Origin: Cronobacter muytjensii ATCC 51329
GTDB lineage: Bacteria > Pseudomonadota > Gammaproteobacteria > Enterobacterales > Enterobacteriaceae
Length of the DNA: 64,000 bases
Assembly (NCBI RefSeq): GCF_001277195.1
Contig: NZ_CP012268.1
Coordinates: 1,550,001 to 1,614,000 of the forward strand
Direction: 5' to 3'
A program made the translations under genes and the position numbers. Positions 26,377-34,796 of this stretch are shown here, in pieces; the first letter of the stretch is position 1, and each line of letters opens with the position of its first letter. Below the pieces are notes generated by a model. It was given only the letters and a program-made list of their open reading frames with translations, was not told the origin of the DNA and searched no databases.

Positions 26377-27908
26377 AAATTCGTTCACAAGTCGGCATGG
26401 TGCTGAACCTTGATAAGTGCATCGGCTGCCACACCTGTTCGGTGACCTGTAAAAATGTCTGGACCAGCCGCGAAGGCATGGAGTACGCGTGGTTTAACAA
26501 CGTGGAAAGCAAGCCGGGCGTCGGCTTCCCGAATGACTGGGAGAACCAGGAGAAGTGGAAGGGCGGCTGGGTGCGCAAAATCAACGGCAAGCTGCAACCG
26601 CGCATGGGCGGCCGTGGCATGCTGCTGGGCAAAATCTTTGCCAACCCGCATCTGCCGGGCATCGACGACTACTACGAACCGTTCGACTACGACTATCAGC
26701 ATCTGCATAACGCGCCGGAGGGCAAACATCAGCCGATAGCCCGCCCGCGCTCGAAAATCACCGGCCAGCGGATGAACAAAATCGAAACCGGCCCGAACTG
26801 GGAAGAGATCCTGGGCGGAGAGTTCGACAAACGTTCGCAGGATAAGAACTTCGAGAACATGCAGAAGGCGATGTACGGCCAGTTTGAAAACACCTTCATG
26901 ATGTATCTGCCGCGCCTGTGTGAACACTGCCTGAACCCGGCGTGCGTGGCGACCTGCCCGAGCGGCGCCATTTACAAGCGTGAAGAAGATGGCATCGTGC
27001 TGATTGACCAGGATAAATGCCGCGGCTGGCGCATGTGCGTCACGGGCTGCCCGTACAAAAAAATCTACTTCAACTGGAAAAGCGGCAAATCGGAGAAGTG
27101 CATTTTCTGCTACCCGCGTATCGAAGCGGGGATGCCGACCGTCTGCTCCGAAACCTGCGTGGGCCGTATCCGCTATCTCGGCGTGCTGCTGTATGACGCG
27201 GACGCTATTGAGCAGGCGGCGAGCACCGAACACGAAACCGATCTCTATCAGCGTCAGCTGGACGTGTTCCTCGACCCGAACGATCCGGCGGTGATTGAAC
27301 AGGCGCTGAAAGATGGCGTGCCGCAGAGCGTGATTGACGCCGCGCAGCAATCGCCGGTCTGGAAACTGGCGATGGACTGGAAGCTGGCGCTGCCGCTGCA
27401 CCCGGAATACCGCACGCTGCCGATGGTCTGGTACGTGCCGCCGCTGTCGCCGATCCAGTCTGCCGCCGACGCGGGCGAACTGGGCCATAACGGCATTCTG
27501 CCGGATGTCGAAAGCCTGCGTATTCCGGTGCAGTACCTGGCGAACCTGCTGACCGCAGGCGATACCGCGCCGGTGCTGCTGGCCCTGAAACGCATGCTGG
27601 CGATGCGCCACTACAAACGCGCGGAAACCGTTGACGGCGTGAATGATATTCGCGCGCTGGAAGAAGTGGGGCTGACTGAAGCGCAGGCACAGGAGATGTA
27701 CCGCTACCTGGCTATCGCGAACTACGAAGATCGCTTCGTGGTGCCGTCAAGCCATCGCGAACTGGCGCGTGACGCGTTCCCGGAACGCAACGGTTGCGGC
27801 TTTAGCTTCGGCGACGGTTGCCACGGCTCGGACACTAAATTCAATCTGTTCAACAGCCGCCGCATCGACGCTATTGATGTGACGGTGAAAACGGAGCCGC
27901 GCCAATGA
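26373..27908 (+). CDS. narH: NarH, respiratory nitrate reductase beta subunit
   Basis: A 511-residue iron-sulfur electron-transfer subunit. Four cysteine groups are visible: CIGCHTCSVTCKN (near 16), CEHCLNPACVATCPSGA (near 184), CRGWRMCVTGCPYKK (near 217; the Trp in place of a Cys marks the [3Fe-4S] cluster) and CIFCYPRIEAGMPTVCSETC (near 244). It carries electrons from haem in NarI to NarG. It overlaps narG and narJ by 4 bp each, which suggests coupled translation. Confidence 0.98.
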   Translation: MKIRSQVGMVLNLDKCIGCHTCSVTCKNVWTSREGMEYAWFNNVESKPGVGFPNDWENQEKWKGGWVRKINGKLQPRMGGRGMLLGKIFANPHLPGIDDYYEPFDYDYQHLHNAPEGKHQPIARPRSKITGQRMNKIETGPNWEEILGGEFDKRSQDKNFENMQKAMYGQFENTFMMYLPRLCEHCLNPACVATCPSGAIYKREEDGIVLIDQDKCRGWRMCVTGCPYKKIYFNWKSGKSEKCIFCYPRIEAGMPTVCSETCVGRIRYLGVLLYDADAIEQAASTEHETDLYQRQLDVFLDPNDPAVIEQALKDGVPQSVIDAAQQSPVWKLAMDWKLALPLHPEYRTLPMVWYVPPLSPIQSAADAGELGHNGILPDVESLRIPVQYLANLLTAGDTAPVLLALKRMLAMRHYKRAETVDGVNDIRALEEVGLTEAQAQEMYRYLAIANYEDRFVVPSSHRELARDAFPERNGCGFSFGDGCHGSDTKFNLFNSRRIDAIDVTVKTEPRQ

Positions 27909-28615
27909 CTGAACTGCTGATTATTTCCCGCCTGCTGGAGTACCCGGATGCTGCCCTCTGGCAGCATCAGCAGGAGCTGTTTGACGCGCTGGCGGACACC
28001 CAACAGCTGTCGCTGCAAAACGCCCATCATCTGGGCGTGTTTATTCGCGACCTGCTGCAGGAGGAGGTGCTGGACGCCCAGGCGGCGTACAGCGAACTGT
28101 TCGACCGTGGCCGCGCCACCTCGCTGCTGCTGTTCGAACATGTGCATGGCGAATCGCGCGATCGCGGCCAGGCGATGGTCGATCTGCTGGCGCAGTACGA
28201 ACGCGCCGGCCTGGTACTGGACAGCCGCGAGCTGCCGGATCACCTGCCGCTGTATCTGGAATATCTGGCGCAGTTGCCCGCGCAGGAGGCCGTTAACGGC
28301 CTGCAGGATATCGCGCCTATCCTGGCGCTGCTCGGCGCGCGTCTGAAACAGCGCGAAAGCCGCTATGCCGTGCTGTTTGACCTGCTGATAGCCCTTTCTG
28401 AGGCGCAGGTCGATACCCGCAAGGTGAGCGAAAAAATCGCTGACGAGGCGCGCGACGACACGCCGCAGGCGCTGGACGCCGTCTGGGAAGAAGAGCAGGT
28501 GAAATTCTTCGCCGACCAGAGCTGCGGCGAGTCTGACATCGCCGCGCACCAGCGCCGCTTCGCCGGAGCGGTCGCTCCGCAATATCTGAATATCACTGCC
28601 GGAGGACAGCAATAA
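27905..28615 (+). CDS. narJ: NarJ, nitrate reductase maturation chaperone
   Basis: A 236-residue helical protein of the TorD/NarJ family, with the characteristic ELFDRGRATSLLLFEHVHGESRDRGQAM block and LPDHLPLYLEYLA. NarJ is not part of the final enzyme: it binds apo-NarG and guides insertion of molybdenum cofactor and FeS clusters and membrane docking. It overlaps narH by 4 bp and narI by 1 bp (TAATG), so the four cistrons are tightly coupled. The length matches E. coli NarJ. Confidence 0.96.
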   Translation: MTELLIISRLLEYPDAALWQHQQELFDALADTQQLSLQNAHHLGVFIRDLLQEEVLDAQAAYSELFDRGRATSLLLFEHVHGESRDRGQAMVDLLAQYERAGLVLDSRELPDHLPLYLEYLAQLPAQEAVNGLQDIAPILALLGARLKQRESRYAVLFDLLIALSEAQVDTRKVSEKIADEARDDTPQALDAVWEEEQVKFFADQSCGESDIAAHQRRFAGAVAPQYLNITAGGQQ

Positions 28616-29292
28616 TGCACTTCCTGAATATGTTCTTCTTTAGTATCTACCCGTACATTGCCGGTACGGTATTCCTGGTGGGCAGCTGGCTGCGTTATGA
28701 CTACGGACAGTACACCTGGCGCGCCGCCTCCAGTCAGATGCTGGATCGCAAAGGGATGAACCTGGCGTCAAACCTGTTTCATTTCGGCATTCTGGGGATT
28801 TTCTTCGGCCACCTGTTCGGGATGCTGACCCCGCACTGGATGTATGAATCGTTTCTGCCGATTGCCGTGAAACAGCAACTGGCGATGATTGCAGGTGGGA
28901 TTTTCGGCGCGATGACGCTGATTGGCGGCCTGCTGCTGCTGAAGCGTCGTCTGTTCAACCCGCGCGTGCGCGCGACGTCAACCGGCGCGGATATCCTGAT
29001 CCTCGCGCTGCTGATGGTGCAGTGTACGCTGGGGCTTATCACAATTGCGTTCTCCGCGCAGCATATGGACGGCAGCGAGATGATGAAGCTGGTGGGCTGG
29101 GCGCAGAGCGTGGTGACGTTCCGCAGCGGCGCGGCGGAGCATCTGGACGGCGTGGCGTTTATCTACCGCGTGCATCTGGTGCTCGGCATGACGCTGTTCC
29201 TGGTGTTCCCGTTTACCCGTCTGGTGCACGTCTGGAGCGCGCCGGTGGAGTATCTGACCCGCAAATATCAGGTAGTACGCGCGCGTCGCTAA
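28615..29292 (+). CDS. narI: NarI, respiratory nitrate reductase gamma subunit (cytochrome b)
   Basis: A 225-residue membrane protein with five transmembrane segments. The four haem-b ligands of the family are present at H56 and H66 (LFHFGILGIFFGHLFG) and at H187 and H205 (VHLVLGM, LVHVWSAP). It oxidises quinol at the periplasmic side and passes electrons to NarH. It is the last gene of narGHJI. The last residues (VARARR-like) match the E. coli protein. Confidence 0.97.
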   Translation: MHFLNMFFFSIYPYIAGTVFLVGSWLRYDYGQYTWRAASSQMLDRKGMNLASNLFHFGILGIFFGHLFGMLTPHWMYESFLPIAVKQQLAMIAGGIFGAMTLIGGLLLLKRRLFNPRVRATSTGADILILALLMVQCTLGLITIAFSAQHMDGSEMMKLVGWAQSVVTFRSGAAEHLDGVAFIYRVHLVLGMTLFLVFPFTRLVHVWSAPVEYLTRKYQVVRARR

Positions 29293-29307
29293 ACGTGTCG
29301 TTCTGGT

Positions 29308-29347
29308 AAAAAAGCCCCGGTTCGTCGTCTCCTGGCGGGCCGGGGCT
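29308..29347 (-). terminator. Hairpin after narI
   Basis: AGCCCCGG (29313-29320) pairs with CCGGGGCT (29340-29347) around a 19-base loop. The T run of six is on the minus strand (A run 29308-29313), so it stops leftward transcription best; the stem may also end narGHJI transcription. Confidence 0.5.
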
Positions 29348-29570
29348 ATCCCGCTGCATTCTCCGCATTTCACTCTTCTGCAATGATTTTCGCGCACCCG
29401 CTAATGACCGCTCCACTGAGGCAGATAAACCGCTGGCGCATGCGCCACAACGCGCTAAAAGGGTTCAGGCTAAAAATAAAGTATTGAACGTGACCGGCGA
29501 AGAGGGCTTGGCCACAGGCGCTGGCGTGGTTGACGACAAGACTCACTCTGGAAAGTGCATTGTGTCCTCT

Positions 29571-29900
29571 CGTCCTGCGATAGCCTGGTTGGTCCAGACG
29601 CTATCGGCGCTACGGTTGCCGCCGCGCTCCATGAAGCGGGGCGCACGCCTGTACTTTGCGGGCGCACCGCGCGCGGTTAATTGTGCGTCACGATGACGGC
29701 GAAATCGTGGTGCCGGCGCAGTGCGATCCTGGCGCTATCAGCGCGCCGTGCGATCTGGTTTTCGTGGCGGTAACCGTCCGCTGGAGTGGGATAGCCGTAA
29801 TGGCGTGATACAGCGTTATGGGGCGCAGGCGGGGATCGCGACGCCCATCAGCGATATGATCGTTCCCCTGCTGGCGGCGGCAAGCGAAGGGCCGGGTTAA
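29571..29900 (+). pseudogene. Remnant of a ketopantoate-reductase-like (PanE/ApbA) oxidoreductase
   Basis: Three reading-frame pieces in order resemble one Rossmann-fold reductase. The first has DSLVGPDAIGATVAAALHEAGR then LCGRTARG and a stop; the second, in another frame, has VRHDDGEIVVPAQCDPGAI and CDLVFVAV; the third, again shifted, is the C-terminus LEWDSRNGVIQRYG followed by ATPISDMIVPLLAAA and a TAA at 29898. The pieces correspond to the start of the NADPH domain and the end of the C-terminal domain; the roughly 180-190 residues between are gone. No start codon is evident. The 29348-29570 stretch upstream holds nothing I recognise. Confidence 0.75.
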
Positions 29901-29928
29901 ATCTACGCCGTCACCCGTAGCGCCATCC

Positions 29929-30873
29929 TCATGCCAGCAGCGACTCTTCGCGCAGGGCTGGCAGCCCGGGCCGCTCCGTTCTGCTCTGGCGGCGAAATTC
30001 GCCCGGCGGCACGCCGGCGTGTTTCGTGAAGGCGACGCTGAACGCGCTCGCCGACTGGTAGCCGGTTCGCAAGGCTATCTGCTCAATGTTATCCTGGCTA
30101 CTCGTCAGGGCTTTTCTGGCCAGCGACATTCGCCAGAAGAGCAGGTATTGCATGGGCGACATGCCAACGGTCTCGCTGAATGTGGCGAAAAAAGAGGAGC
30201 GGGACATCGCGCACTCGCGGGCGAGGTGAGCCATTTGCCAGTCCGCGCCGGGTTTTTCATGGATGAGATGCAGCGCGGTGGCGATCCTGTCGTGTTGTAA
30301 CCCGCGCAGAATACCTGCCGTTTTCGCGAGTTCTGGATCGCTTCTCAACGACTCTACCAGCAACAGTTGCAAAAGATGCGTCATTACCACGTTACGCCCT
30401 GGCCGCCGGGTCCGGCTTTCGTCAAGCAGGAGTTCAAAGAGCGTAATGAAACGGCGTTGTCCTTTAATCAGGATTTCGTTCGGGAGTAACGCGACGATAA
30501 GCGCTTTGTCCGGCGTGTCGAATTCACAATGTCCTACATTCATCAGAAGTTCTGCTGGCCCCGTTGTTGAACCAATTCTCACATGCCCGTCGCCAGGGAG
30601 GGTCGGCACTGAGAGCTCGGCGGGAGGAGAGGCGTTCGTACTGGTATTTTCAAAGGTGTAAGTGGCAGGGATCAGAATGAAATCACCGGCCACCAGCCGC
30701 CTGGGCGCTTTACCGTTAATGCTCATCAGGTATTCGCCCTGCAACACGGCGCAATAAAACGCCTCTCCTGCAGACTCGCGCAGAACGCGCCATTGACCCG
30801 CGCCCTCAACGAGTTTCGCACGCGTGGGTCTGGGGTTGAGTAACGCAACAATATCGGTTAACGGATCTGACAC
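29929..30873 (-). CDS. AraC-family transcriptional regulator (cupin_6 type)
   Basis: A 314-residue regulator from the GTG at 30873, which follows a GAGAGAG site; a TTG five codons earlier is also possible. The N-terminal cupin sensor (about 5-170) reads WRVLRESAGEAFYCAVLQGEYLM...LVAGDFILIPA. The C-terminal double helix-turn-helix (about 200-300) has WQMAHLARECAMSRSSFFATFSETVGMSPMQYL and IEQIALRTGYQSASAFSVAFTKHAG. The ligand is unknown. It is divergent from an SDR gene across about 95 bp, a common layout in which the regulator controls the neighbouring oxidoreductase. Not present here in E. coli K-12. Confidence 0.88.
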   Translation of the reverse strand: MSDPLTDIVALLNPRPTRAKLVEGAGQWRVLRESAGEAFYCAVLQGEYLMSINGKAPRRLVAGDFILIPATYTFENTSTNASPPAELSVPTLPGDGHVRIGSTTGPAELLMNVGHCEFDTPDKALIVALLPNEILIKGQRRFITLFELLLDESRTRRPGRNVVMTHLLQLLLVESLRSDPELAKTAGILRGLQHDRIATALHLIHEKPGADWQMAHLARECAMSRSSFFATFSETVGMSPMQYLLFWRMSLARKALTSSQDNIEQIALRTGYQSASAFSVAFTKHAGVPPGEFRRQSRTERPGLPALREESLLA

Positions 30874-30967
30874 TGGACGCTCTCTCAAGTTAGGTGGATT
30901 TTTGATTATATATTGTCCAGATGGCGGCGGCTATGATGGTCACTCTTGCCAACAGAGAGGATTAACC

Positions 30968-31738
30968 ATGTCAACTGCACTGATTACCGGATGTTCTTCA
31001 GGTTTTGGGCTGGTAACAGCACAACATTTTTTAGCCAGGGGCTGGGACGTGATCGCCACCATGAGAACGCCTGATCCAACGCTTTTTCCTGAAAGCGACA
31101 GACTGACACTCTTGCCGCTGGATATCACATCTGAGGAGAGCATTGCTCATGTGGTGAAACAGGCGGGCGCGATTGACCTGCTGGTGAATAATGCTGGCGT
31201 TGGCGCACCGGTTCCCGTGGAACTGACCCCCCTGGCCACCGCGCAGCAATTAATGAACACCAATGTTCTGGGGACGCTGCTATTAACGCAGGCGTTTCTT
31301 CCGCTGATGAGAGAGAAAAAATCAGGGGTTATCATTAATGTTTCGTCATCTGTGACCACCAAAGCGATGCCGCTGATTGGGCTTTATCGTGCCAGTAAAG
31401 CGGCGCTGAATGCCTGGAGTGAGTCATTAGCCCTTGAGGTCAGGCCGTTTGGTATTCGTGTGCAAGTGGTGTTACCGGGACGATCGCCCGAAACCAGGTT
31501 CGGCGAAAATGCGCGGGCGTATTTTGGCGGGCGAGACGATGTGGCGTACGGAGAAATGGTGGACGACTTTATCCGCAGGGCAGGTGAGGCCGGATCGCCC
31601 GTGACGCACGCAGACGATGTGGCGGAGGCTATTTTCGCCGTTGCGACCGATCAACATGCGCCGCTGTACACCGCAGCGGGTGAAGATGCCCGCCAGTTTC
31701 TTAGACAAGCGCAGCAACATTCCCCGTTTTCTTACTGA
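30968..31738 (+). CDS. Short-chain dehydrogenase/reductase
   Basis: A 256-residue classical SDR. The cofactor motif TGCSSGFG is at residues 7-14, NNAG at 74-77, the catalytic serine in INVSSS (about 126-128) and the catalytic Y140-x3-K144 in YRASKAA. The R in TMRTPD after the second beta strand suggests NADP(H), an inference. The substrate is unknown. The long upstream frame is not coding: ATG 30968 has AGAGGA before it and starts right at the Rossmann fold. It is probably regulated by the divergent AraC protein. A terminator follows closely. Confidence 0.88.
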   Translation: MSTALITGCSSGFGLVTAQHFLARGWDVIATMRTPDPTLFPESDRLTLLPLDITSEESIAHVVKQAGAIDLLVNNAGVGAPVPVELTPLATAQQLMNTNVLGTLLLTQAFLPLMREKKSGVIINVSSSVTTKAMPLIGLYRASKAALNAWSESLALEVRPFGIRVQVVLPGRSPETRFGENARAYFGGRDDVAYGEMVDDFIRRAGEAGSPVTHADDVAEAIFAVATDQHAPLYTAAGEDARQFLRQAQQHSPFSY

Positions 31739-31759
31739 TTATGCGGGCGAAGGCACGAA

Positions 31760-31784
31760 GAGAGAGCGGCCCTCTCTCTTTTTT
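31760..31784 (+). terminator. Terminator of the SDR gene
   Basis: GAGAGAG (31760-31766) and CTCTCTC (31772-31778) form a stem with loop CGGCC, followed by six T. It ends 22 bp before the stop of the convergent XRE regulator. Confidence 0.85.
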
Positions 31785-31806
31785 GCTCGACGTGCGGGAA
31801 GCGCAC

Positions 31807-32604
31807 TTAAGGATCAATGGCCTCCTGCTGGCGCGCATACACGACCAGCCTCAGGTGCCGGTCTTCATCCACGGTCAGTGACGTAAATTCGAAAGGCACC
31901 GGCTGGCCATCCGTCAGCAAACGGCGGACGCCGGTGCAGGGCGCATGCACCTGATGCTGTCGCCACCAGGCGTTGAACTCAGGCGAGACCTGTTCCAGCT
32001 CATCGACCAGCCCGGCAATATCGGTGCTCTGGCTGGCGCGGGTGAAATCACGGCGAAAGCTTGAGAGCATCAGCGGCGCCTGTTCGTGCCAGTCAACGAT
32101 ACGCGACTGAAACGCGGGCTCGGTAAACAGCAGCCAGAGCAGATTACGCCGCGCGGGTTCATGGCGCGCGAAATCAAACAGCGTGTTGGCGTGCGCATTA
32201 AAGCCCAGGACATCCCAGCGCAGATTCAGCACAAAAGCCGGATGCGGCAGGTCATGCATCAGGCGACGCACCAGCGGCGGCAGCACGCACCAGGTTTTAC
32301 CGGGCTCAGTAGGCGGGCGCTCATGCGCGAGCATAAACAGATGTCGGCGTTCCGCGGCATCGAGCTTCAGCACGCGCGCCAGATTATCCAGAAAGGAGGA
32401 CGACACGCCAATATCCCGGCCCTGTTCAAGCCAGGTGTACCAGGTTAAGCCAACGCCCGCGAGCGCCGCCACCTCTTCACGCCGAAGCCCTGGCGTGCGG
32501 CGTCGGGTACCGCTGGGGAGACCGGCCTCGGCTGGCGACAGGCGTTCCCGGTGCGCCCGCAGGAAGGCCGCCAGATCGGTGCGCGTTCTGTTGAGTGTCC
32601 GCAT
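31807..32604 (-). CDS. XRE-type regulator with MmyB-like ligand domain
   Basis: A 265-residue protein. An N-terminal helix-turn-helix (about 10-80: RRRTPGLRREEVAALAGVGLTWYTWLEQGRDIGVSSSFLDNLARVLKLD) is joined to the MmyB-like domain (about 105-260: LNLRWDVLGFNAHANTLF, RNLLWLLFTEPA). This architecture is common in actinobacteria and proteobacteria, and members often regulate an adjacent gene. Here it is divergent from a DHA2 efflux gene across 103 bp, so it is a plausible regulator of that pump. No symbol is justified. Confidence 0.88.
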   Translation of the reverse strand: MRTLNRTRTDLAAFLRAHRERLSPAEAGLPSGTRRRTPGLRREEVAALAGVGLTWYTWLEQGRDIGVSSSFLDNLARVLKLDAAERRHLFMLAHERPPTEPGKTWCVLPPLVRRLMHDLPHPAFVLNLRWDVLGFNAHANTLFDFARHEPARRNLLWLLFTEPAFQSRIVDWHEQAPLMLSSFRRDFTRASQSTDIAGLVDELEQVSPEFNAWWRQHQVHAPCTGVRRLLTDGQPVPFEFTSLTVDEDRHLRLVVYARQQEAIDP

Positions 32605-32707
32605 CGCTTATCTCATTGCTTTTAGTAATAGTATAAAGTGTTAAATTGTAACAGCTTAAAAAGGCGGGGAGAATCGTCGCATACTTTGCTTACACTGGAA
32701 ATGCGCT

Positions 32708-34156
32708 ATGCGTTCAACCCCTTGTCTAACCCTGCCCGCCGAACGTGACGCTCCCCCCTGGGCGGGGTTCGCCGTGCTCCTGCTGGCAGGTTTTGTCACT
32801 ATCTTTGATCTGTTTGTTGTCAATGTCGCCATTCCCGCGATTCAGACCGGGCTGGGCGCGAATTTCGCGCAGATTGGCCTTGTCGTTGCAGGCTATGAAC
32901 TCGCTTTTGGCGTGCTGTTAATTACCGGCGGACGGCTGGGAGACCGTTTTGGCCGCCGTCGCCTCTTCATCATCGGAATGGCGGCCTTTACGCTGGCATC
33001 GGCGTGCTGCGGTCTCGCGCCCGACATTTCTTATCTCATCGGTGCCAGGGTGTTGCAGGGGCTCGCGGCGGCGCTGTTGTTCCCGCAGGTATACGCCTCT
33101 ATTCGGGTTAATTTTGGGGGCAACGATCGGCGAAAAGCCTTTGGGCTGCTGGGCATGACGCTGGGTCTGGCCGCGATTGCCGGTCAGGTGCTCGGCGGGT
33201 GGCTGGTGCATATCGACCTGTTCGGTCTGAGCTGGCGTACCCTTTTTCTCATCAATGTGCCGGTGGGGATTCTTGCGCTTCTCACCACGCGGTTGATTCC
33301 CGAATCCCGCGCGCCGCAAAGGCCTCAGCTGGACTGGGTCGGCGTGGCGCTGGTCAGCAGCGGCCTTTCGCTATTGCTGGTGCCGTTGATTGAGGGGCCC
33401 GTGCAGGGCTGGCCTGCGTGGAGCCTGTGGTCGCCGGGTATCGCGCTGATCCTGCTCGCGTGGTTTTACCGCCACCAGGTGCGCCGCCAGAGGGCCGGTC
33501 AATGGCCGCTGGTTGATATGCGGCTCATCGTGAAGCGCCAGTTTGCGCTGGGCGCGCTGCTGGTTCTGCTCGTCTACTCGACATCGAGTTCATTTTTCCT
33601 CTGCTTTGCTTTACTGGTGCAGACCGGGCTGGGGCTGGATCCTTTTCTCGCAGGGAGCCTGTTTGGGCCTTGTAGCGCAGGGTTTGTGCTGGCGTCACTG
33701 ATAGCGCCGCGACTGGTCGCCAGAAGGGGCAACGTGACCCTGCTATGGGGCGCCTTCATCTATGCGGTTTTCATCGCGGCGTTGATTGCGCAGGTAGCGC
33801 TGGCCGGCGCGGAGCTGGAGCCTGCGTGGTTGATCCCGGCACTCATCATGATCGGGGCCGGGCAGGGTTATATCATGACGCCCTTGCTAAACCTGGTGCT
33901 GGGGTTTGTTGACGAGGCGGGATCAGGCATGGCGTCGGGCGTGATATCGACCGTGCAGCAGGTCGGCGCGGCGCTCGGTGTCGCCGTCGTGGGTATCCTG
34001 TTTCATGGCGCGCTTTCAGAGGCGGCATCGCTGCCGCCAGCCGGGCAATATGCCAGCGCGTTTGTGGCCGGGATGGGCTATAACCTCGGCGCGGCGGTGT
34101 TAATCTGCCTGCTGTTGGTAAAACTGGTGAAACGCAGCGAGCCAGTTCCCCGATAA
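32708..34156 (+). CDS. MFS transporter, DHA2 (14-TM) drug:H+ antiporter family
   Basis: A 482-residue inner-membrane protein with about 14 hydrophobic segments. DHA2 hallmarks are seen: the early FDLFVVNVAIPAIQTGLG motif in TM1, motif A GGRLGDRFGRRRLF after TM2, and the motif C-like GQVLGGWLVHIDLFGLSWRTLFLINVPVG. Likely an efflux pump for a hydrophobic compound; the substrate cannot be told. The ATG at 32708 follows GGAA weakly; an out-of-frame ATG lies 7 bp upstream. It pairs with the divergent XRE-type regulator. A hairpin at 34165-34192 follows the stop. Confidence 0.9.
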   Translation: MRSTPCLTLPAERDAPPWAGFAVLLLAGFVTIFDLFVVNVAIPAIQTGLGANFAQIGLVVAGYELAFGVLLITGGRLGDRFGRRRLFIIGMAAFTLASACCGLAPDISYLIGARVLQGLAAALLFPQVYASIRVNFGGNDRRKAFGLLGMTLGLAAIAGQVLGGWLVHIDLFGLSWRTLFLINVPVGILALLTTRLIPESRAPQRPQLDWVGVALVSSGLSLLLVPLIEGPVQGWPAWSLWSPGIALILLAWFYRHQVRRQRAGQWPLVDMRLIVKRQFALGALLVLLVYSTSSSFFLCFALLVQTGLGLDPFLAGSLFGPCSAGFVLASLIAPRLVARRGNVTLLWGAFIYAVFIAALIAQVALAGAELEPAWLIPALIMIGAGQGYIMTPLLNLVLGFVDEAGSGMASGVISTVQQVGAALGVAVVGILFHGALSEAASLPPAGQYASAFVAGMGYNLGAAVLICLLLVKLVKRSEPVPR

Positions 34157-34164
34157 GCCTGACC

Positions 34165-34192
34165 TTTCCGGCATGGTCTTATGCCGGAAAGC
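34165..34192. terminator. Strong hairpin after the MFS gene
   Basis: CTTTCCGGCAT (34165-34175) and ATGCCGGAAAG (34182-34192) form a perfect 11-bp stem with a 6-base loop, starting 9 bp after the MFS stop. There is no T run on either side, so it may be an mRNA 3' end stabiliser rather than a strict terminator. Confidence 0.5.
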
Positions 34193-34442
34193 ATCATCCT
34201 TCCCCGGCACGGAGAATTATGAGGCAATAAATCAGGGAATATCAGGGGAGTGCGATATAAAGGTGATGGTGGTGGGGATAGGATTATTCGGCGCGTTGCG
34301 CCTCACCCTTCGGGCCGTTGCCTGCGGCAACGTTGTCTCGCTGCGCTCGACGCGAACCTTAGTCGAAGGTTCTCATCCTTCCCGGGGCAATTATGTTTGG
34401 GGAATCGAAGAGTGTATGAGCAAGGGAGATATCTGAAGAGGA
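34193..34442 (-). ncRNA. rttR: RtT repeats downstream of tRNA-Tyr
   Basis: Downstream of the tRNAs on the minus strand, the last bases of tRNA-Tyr (AATCCTATCCCCACCACCA) recur at 34267-34285, 176 bp from the end of the mature tRNA at 34443. That is the repeat length of the E. coli tyrT RtT units (about 178 bp), which also copy the terminal 19 bases of the tRNA. A second partial copy lies at 34193-34266, where the blocks TCATCCTTCCC and AATTATG match 34373-34394. RtT RNA is cut from the tRNA transcript; in E. coli it has been linked to the stringent response. Confidence 0.7.
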
Positions 34443-34527
<85 letters not shown>

Positions 34528-34556
34528 AGGGGTATTGCGCTACATTGTCGTGAAGA

Positions 34557-34641
<85 letters not shown>

Positions 34642-34683
34642 ACGGGGTAATGCTTTTTACTGGCCGCCTCCACTGCGGGAAGC

Positions 34684-34718
34684 GGGGCGCATCATATCAA
34701 ATGTCGCGCCCCTGTAAA
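34684..34718 (-). promoter_or_regulatory. tyrT promoter with GC-rich discriminator
   Basis: On the minus strand -35 TTTACA (34713-34718), 16 bp, -10 TATGAT (34691-34696) and discriminator GCGCCCC (34684-34690) reproduce the E. coli tyrT promoter. The GC discriminator is the determinant of ppGpp/DksA (stringent) control. The leader to the first tRNA is about 40 nt. Confidence 0.92.
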
Positions 34719-34796
34719 GCCTTCCGTGAATCAATCACGATTGATTGCGTACTTTTTACCCGTAACGTGTTAAACCTAAACAGATACGGGCATTTC

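Noticed and set aside
22555..26388. Open frame of 1277 codons on the minus strand opposite narG
   Set aside because: It is a shadow of narG: high-GC codons leave the antisense frame free of stops. No ribosome site, no domain, low-complexity His/Arg/Ala composition.
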